A DNA stretch of 64,000 bases from Ruminococcus flavefaciens (GTDB taxonomy: Bacteria; Bacillota; Clostridia; Oscillospirales; Ruminococcaceae): positions 62,001-126,000 of the forward strand of contig NZ_FPIP01000005.1 in assembly GCF_900119075.1 (NCBI RefSeq), written 5' to 3'. Below, piece after piece: positions 60,415 to 64,000 of the stretch. Made by a program: the position numbers and the translations under genes. The notes under the pieces are model-generated. The model was not told the origin of the DNA, did not search any database, and saw only the letters and a program-made list of their open reading frames with translations. Position 1 is the stretch's first letter; each line of letters opens with the position of its first letter.

Positions 60415-62766
60415 TTACTTCTGATATTTAGCCTTATCCATTTCGCGGATAGCTGCACGGCGTATCTTTCCGCTGCCTACGGTCTTTGGCAGCTCCTCAA
60501 CGAACTCGACCACTCTCGGGTACTTGTAAGGAGCGGTACGCTTCTTGACGTAATCCTTTATCTCCTTGACCAGTTCTTCCGAGCCTGTCTTATCCTTTGT
60601 AAGAACGATAGTAGCCTTTACTACCTGACCTCTTATCTCGTCGGGAACGCCTGTAACTGCACATTCAAGCACATATGGGAGCTCCATGAGAACGCTCTCT
60701 ATCTCGAATGGTCCGATACGGTAGCCCGAGGACTTGATAACGTCGTCAACACGTCCGACGTACCAGAAATAGCCGTCCTCGTCAACCCATGCAGTATCGC
60801 CTGTGTGGTAGTAGCCGTCGCGCCATGTCTCGGCAGTGTTCTCCTCGTCGCCGTAGTAGCACAGTGCAAGTCCGGGAACGCCATAGCCTGTGGTGCTGTC
60901 GCCCTTGAGCTTTATGCATATCTCGCCTGTGTCGCCCACTGCGGCAGGAGTGCCGTCGGGGAGAAGCACCTGAACGTCGTACTGGGGATTGGGCTTGCCC
61001 ATACTGCCGGGCTTAGGCTCCATGCCCACAACGTTTGCGATAGAGAGGGTAGTTTCGGTCTGTCCGAAGCCCTCCATGAGCTTGATACCTGTTGCCTTGT
61101 AGAACTGGTGGAACACCTCGGGGTTGAGGGCTTCGCCTGCGATACAAGCGTATTTCAGTGATGAAAGGTCATACTTGGAGAGGTCCTCCTTGATGAAGAA
61201 GCGGTACATGGTCGGAGGCGCGCAGAATGAAGTGATATTGTACTTCTTGAACATTGGGAGTATGCTGTCTGCGTGGAAGCGGTCGAAATCGTACACGAAT
61301 ACAGCGGCTTCGCACATCCACTGACCGTAGAGCTTGCCCCAGAGAGCCTTGCCCCAGCCTGTATCGGATATAGTGAAGTGAAGTCCGTTAGGATCGGCGT
61401 TCTGCCAGTAACGGGCTGTTACGTAGTGACCGAGGGGGTACTGATAGCTGTGGAGAACGAGCTTAGGATTGCCCGATGTACCCGAGCTGAAGAAGATGAG
61501 CATAGGATCGGTTCCGCAGGGAGTCTCGTCAGTACGCTCGAAATGAGTGCTGTATGCAGGGAGCTCAGCATTGAAATCATGCCAGCCCTCGCGCTGACCG
61601 TTTACGCTGACCTTTGTCTTTATAGTATTTGTAACTGCACAAGCCTTATCCACCTCGGCAGTGATATCGCCGTCGGCAGAGCAGACGATAGCGGATACGT
61701 TTGCGGAATTGAAGCGGTACTCAAAATCGTGCTCCTTGAGCATATTTGAAGCAGGGATAACAAGAGCTCCGATACGGTGGAGAGCCAAGATAGAGAACCA
61801 GAACTGGTAGTGGCGCTTGAGTACCAGCATTACGCGGTCGCCCTTTTTGATACCGAGAGACTTGAAGTAATTTGCGGTCTGGCAGGAATACTTCTTGATA
61901 TCCTTGAATGTGAAGCGGCGCTCGTTCTTGTTGACGTCAACATATATCATAGCTGTCTTGTCGGGACATTTCTCAGCCATTGCGTCAACGATATCGTATG
62001 CGAAGTTGAACTTATCCTCATTCTGGAAGTGAACTGCGCTGAGTATGCCCGCCTCATTGGTCTCGCACTGAACGAACTTTTCTGCTACAGGGTGGAGGAG
62101 ACCTGCCTTGTCAACGTTTGTGAGCTGATGCTCGGCGATGTGCTCCTTGTATTCAGCCATACCTGTTGTGCCGCGGGGAGGCATAACGAATGCGTATATC
62201 TCGCAGTCCTCGCCGCCGAGAGCTATCTCGTCATGGGGCATTGAGCTGTCGTAGTAGATACAGTCGCCCTCGTGGAGTATCTCGGTATGCGAGCCGACTG
62301 TCATGCGGAGAGTGCCCTTGATAACGATATCCATTTCCTGACCTGCATGGCTTGCCATGTGGAGAGGCTGTGAGAGGGCTTCCTCGGAGTAGGGGATAAC
62401 AACGTGGAAAGGCTCTACAGTCTTGTTCTTGAACTTGGAAGCAAGGCGGTTGTAGGTAAAGCCCTTTCTGCGGACGATAGGAACTCCCTCGCCCTTTCTT
62501 GTAACAGTGTAGCCGCTGAGCTCAGGGCTTGAACCCTCCATGAGGTCTGTTATCTCAACATTGAAGGTATTTGCGCATTTATAGATGAAAGTAAAGCTGA
62601 AGTCCTGCTCGCCTGATTCCAGCTTTTTATATTCCTCAACGGAATAATCAGTCTTAGCAGCCATTTCCTCAACGGAAATGCCGAGGTCCTCACGCAGGTG
62701 CGAGATACGCTCTGCTACCTCTTTGATCCTTACTTCTGCATTCTGTAATTTCGTCATCTCGTTCAT
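60415..62766 (-). CDS. XRE-cupin-acyl-CoA synthetase fusion protein
   Basis: A 783-residue protein starting at ATG 62766 (AAAGGAGAG upstream). Residues 18-77 are an XRE helix-turn-helix (LREDLGISVEEMAAKTDYSV), about 130-196 a cupin (HMASHAGQEMDIVIKGTLRM), and about 250-783 an AMP-forming acyl-CoA synthetase: FFSSGTSGNPKLVLHSY, GFGQTETT, WYVGRVDDVIKSSGYRIGP and PKTVGSGKIRR with the adenylation Lys. The synthetase part is closest in pattern to medium-chain/2-methyl-branched acyl-CoA synthetases. It should activate a carboxylic acid with CoA, while the first 200 residues look like a ligand-responsive repressor. A T-box leader precedes it. Confidence 0.9.
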   Translation of the reverse strand: MNEMTKLQNAEVRIKEVAERISHLREDLGISVEEMAAKTDYSVEEYKKLESGEQDFSFTFIYKCANTFNVEITDLMEGSSPELSGYTVTRKGEGVPIVRRKGFTYNRLASKFKNKTVEPFHVVIPYSEEALSQPLHMASHAGQEMDIVIKGTLRMTVGSHTEILHEGDCIYYDSSMPHDEIALGGEDCEIYAFVMPPRGTTGMAEYKEHIAEHQLTNVDKAGLLHPVAEKFVQCETNEAGILSAVHFQNEDKFNFAYDIVDAMAEKCPDKTAMIYVDVNKNERRFTFKDIKKYSCQTANYFKSLGIKKGDRVMLVLKRHYQFWFSILALHRIGALVIPASNMLKEHDFEYRFNSANVSAIVCSADGDITAEVDKACAVTNTIKTKVSVNGQREGWHDFNAELPAYSTHFERTDETPCGTDPMLIFFSSGTSGNPKLVLHSYQYPLGHYVTARYWQNADPNGLHFTISDTGWGKALWGKLYGQWMCEAAVFVYDFDRFHADSILPMFKKYNITSFCAPPTMYRFFIKEDLSKYDLSSLKYACIAGEALNPEVFHQFYKATGIKLMEGFGQTETTLSIANVVGMEPKPGSMGKPNPQYDVQVLLPDGTPAAVGDTGEICIKLKGDSTTGYGVPGLALCYYGDEENTAETWRDGYYHTGDTAWVDEDGYFWYVGRVDDVIKSSGYRIGPFEIESVLMELPYVLECAVTGVPDEIRGQVVKATIVLTKDKTGSEELVKEIKDYVKKRTAPYKYPRVVEFVEELPKTVGSGKIRRAAIREMDKAKYQK

Positions 62767-62849
62767 AATAAGCTCTCCTTTAAAAATAATCAATACTGGA
62801 AAATGAAACGGGCATTTAGAAATATTCCGATGTAAGTACCGCAAAAACA

Positions 62850-62884
62850 AAAAACTCGCCTCAAAGAAGTTCTTTGAGACGAGT
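62850..62884 (-). terminator. T-box-controlled terminator
   Basis: On the minus strand ACTCGTCTCAAAGAA pairs with TTCTTTGAGGCGAGT followed by TTTTTT; it competes with the antiterminator containing the T-box sequence. Confidence 0.9.
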
Positions 62885-63113
62885 ATCATTAACTGAATAC
62901 CCGCGGTACCACTCAAATTGTGCCGCTATTGCGTAACACCACTTCAGACTCCAGCAAGTCCTATTCATTAACGCAGAATCACGGAAGCGCTTACTGAGAT
63001 TTTCAGCACTTCGGCTCAGAAGGGATACACAGCACTGCTTATCACCGACTCGCACCAACCGTCGGCTCTCTGTAGACATTGGCGATACTTTGCTTGTCTT
63101 CCTCATAGCTTAT
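62850..63113 (-). promoter_or_regulatory. T-box riboswitch leader
   Basis: Read on the minus strand it has the GAGGAAG start of stem I, an AGTA bulge motif, AGAGAG, CCGAC-GGTTGGTGCGA-GTCGG (distal stem and loop), a variable middle, and the T-box GAGTGGTACCGCGG (62901-62914), then a terminator. The T-box base after TGG is T, which pairs with a tRNA whose discriminator is A. The specifier is uncertain: the stretch GTGTATCCC (63022-63030) offers ATC (Ile), GTA (Val) or TAT (Tyr); GCA (Ala) is a less canonical alternative. Confidence 0.9.
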
Positions 63114-63119
63114 GTTTGG

Positions 63120-63148
63120 ATTATATCACACAAAAGAGCATTTGTCAA
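63120..63148 (-). promoter_or_regulatory. Promoter of the T-box transcript
   Basis: On the minus strand TTGACA, a 17-bp spacer, TATAAT: perfect consensus. Confidence 0.93.
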
Positions 63149-63185
63149 GGGGTTTTTGAAAAATTGCACTGCAATTTTTCAGTCC

Positions 63186-63234
63186 TTAGTGCTTAGTGAT
63201 TAGTTTTTAGAAAATAGTGAGTAGTAAGTAGAAA
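63186..63234. repeat. Heptamer tract, TTAGNNN units
   Basis: TTAGTGC, TTAGTGA, TTAGTTT, TTAGAAA, ATAGTGA, GTAGTAA, GTAGAAA: seven units of 7 bp in register. It borders the composite repeat that follows. Confidence 0.9.
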
Positions 63235-63269
63235 TATCCGTCCCGAATTTACTTGCTGAGAATATGAGC

Positions 63270-63432
63270 GGGATTCCTAAGGGACGTGTTCCTTAGGCGG
63301 AGTCCAGAGGCAGAGCCTCTGGCAGGTTTGGGCAGAGCCCAAGAACCGAAGGCGCCTCGCAAGGGGTGAATCGAAAAACAATCCAGTGAATTGTTTTTCG
63401 GGAGGGGACGCCTTGCAAGAGAAGGCGTCCCC
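63270..63432. repeat. Composite repeat, copy 3
   Basis: GGGATTCCTAAGGGAC, CCAGAGGC/GCCTCTGG hairpin, TTGGGC/GCCCAA hairpin, AACAATCCAGTGAATTGTT, GGGGACGCC/GGCGTCCCC. It ends about 20 bp before the -35 box of the last gene. No gene is supported in 63149-63500. Confidence 0.88.
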
Positions 63433-63452
63433 TGACAGGCGGATATAAACGG

Positions 63453-63481
63453 TTGACACAATGGCGTTACTGCGATATAAT
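63453..63481 (+). promoter_or_regulatory. Promoter of the YgjP-like gene
   Basis: TTGACA (63453-63458), a 17-bp spacer, TATAAT (63476-63481), 19 bp before the ATG. Confidence 0.93.
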
Positions 63482-63500
63482 TGTTTCATAGGAGAATAAA

Positions 63501-64000
63501 ATGAAAACATTATCTACTGAAACAAGGCGTGTGATGACTCCGCTGGGAGCAATGGATTACACCCTTGAACGCAAAAAAGTGAAAAATATAAATCTTCGGG
63601 TAAAGCACGACGGCTCGGTGTACGTTTCCGCGTCAAAGCGCGTTCCCGTCCGTGAAATAGAGGCTTTTATCATCAGCAGGAGCGAGCATATCCGCAGAGC
63701 GGCTGTGTACTTCGCAGAGCGCGACGTGAAAAAAGCTCCCCCCAGCTATACCGACGGCGAGGAACTCATGTACCTGGGCAGCAAGCTGAAATTATCGCTT
63801 ATACCCGACAGCCGCGAGTATGCGGAGCTTTGCGGAGAGGAGCTCCAAATCCACATCAGGGACACGGGCAATACTCAGCGCGTAAAGAAGCTTGCGGACG
63901 GCTGGTACGACAAGCAGTGCAAAGAGGTATTCTTTGAAATAGTCCTTGAAACACACAAGAAATTTGTGAAATACGGCGTTGCAATGCCCCAGATAAAGAT
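63501..64000 (+). CDS. YgjP-like M48-type metal-dependent hydrolase, N-terminal part
   Basis: Partial gene running off the right edge; 166 codons are visible from ATG 63501 after AGGAG. The visible part has MDYTLERKKVKNINLRVKHDG, VSASKRVPVREIEAFI and a domain ending AMPQIK, as in YgjP/DUF45 proteins. The HExxH zinc motif expected in this family would lie beyond the window. It may act on proteins or peptides in the cytoplasm; the role is unknown. Confidence 0.82.
   Translation, partial: MKTLSTETRRVMTPLGAMDYTLERKKVKNINLRVKHDGSVYVSASKRVPVREIEAFIISRSEHIRRAAVYFAERDVKKAPPSYTDGEELMYLGSKLKLSLIPDSREYAELCGEELQIHIRDTGNTQRVKKLADGWYDKQCKEVFFEIVLETHKKFVKYGVAMPQIK

Noticed and set aside
62861-63106. An 81-codon frame on the minus strand
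   Set aside because: It lies wholly in the T-box leader and has no ribosome site; the RNA structure explains the sequence.
63249-63510. Frames on the minus strand coding PKEHSP/GIP-type peptides, also at 32249-32437 and 20303-20542
   Set aside because: They arise from the composite repeat, differ in frame between copies and lack ribosome sites.

Overview
The window looks like a chromosomal segment of a cellulolytic, low-to-mid GC Gram-positive anaerobe of the Ruminococcus type (R. albus-like). This is inferred, not proven. The pointers are a GH74 xyloglucanase with a C-terminal dockerin, a GH94 cellobiose phosphorylase, FabK-type fatty acid synthesis, a four-subunit 2-oxoacid:ferredoxin oxidoreductase, pyruvate phosphate dikinase, canonical TTGACA/TATAAT promoters and strong AGGAGG ribosome sites.

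Layout. 1-4328 (minus): fabD-aroE-GNAT-aroK-amidohydrolase plus the N-terminus of a leucine-rich-repeat surface protein. 4613-14591 (plus): a large fatty acid cluster fabH-fabK-DUF4177-fabG-fabF-accB-two membrane proteins-fabZ-accC-accD-accA-acpP. 14789-18177: ParA-like ATPase and 2-oxoacid:ferredoxin oxidoreductase (delta, alpha, beta, gamma). 18792-22883: single genes (alpha/beta hydrolase, CxxCxxCC protein, small helical protein, XRE membrane regulator, ECF S component). 23385-29049 (minus): cellobiose phosphorylase, mutarotase, small membrane protein, citrate synthase. 29274-33748: zinc-ribbon protein, TPM lipoprotein, DUF3592 protein and a signal-peptidase-like protein. 34217-39603: glycogen phosphorylase, GH13 amylase, AzlC/AzlD. 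39998-47099: a compact, intact phage head/tail gene cluster without integrase, lysis or tape-measure genes. 47141-49945: dockerin GH74. 50671-52771: LytS-like kinase and a REC-SARP response regulator. 52995-60233: glmU, esterase lipoprotein, ppdK, HPP-like membrane protein, NUDIX. 60415-63148: a T-box leader in front of an XRE-cupin-acyl-CoA synthetase fusion. 63501-end: partial YgjP-type metallopeptidase.

Almost every long non-coding gap is filled by dispersed repeats: short hairpins opening with TGTAGGGG or closing with CCCCTACA around different palindromic words, a composite repeat of about 170-220 bp present three times, a GTGACTCCCT double hairpin present four times, and MITE-like elements. 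Many arrays are bordered by AT-rich tracts with a strict 7-bp period, and several host genes stop inside these tracts.

Strongest leads: (1) the T-box-controlled XRE-cupin-acyl-CoA synthetase fusion, which together with the oxidoreductase could serve amino acid synthesis from branched short-chain or aromatic acids; (2) the minimal capsid/tail cluster; (3) the heptamer-bordered hairpin repeats; (4) a pair of unknown membrane proteins inside the fatty acid operon; (5) palindromic candidate operators of the fatty acid genes.
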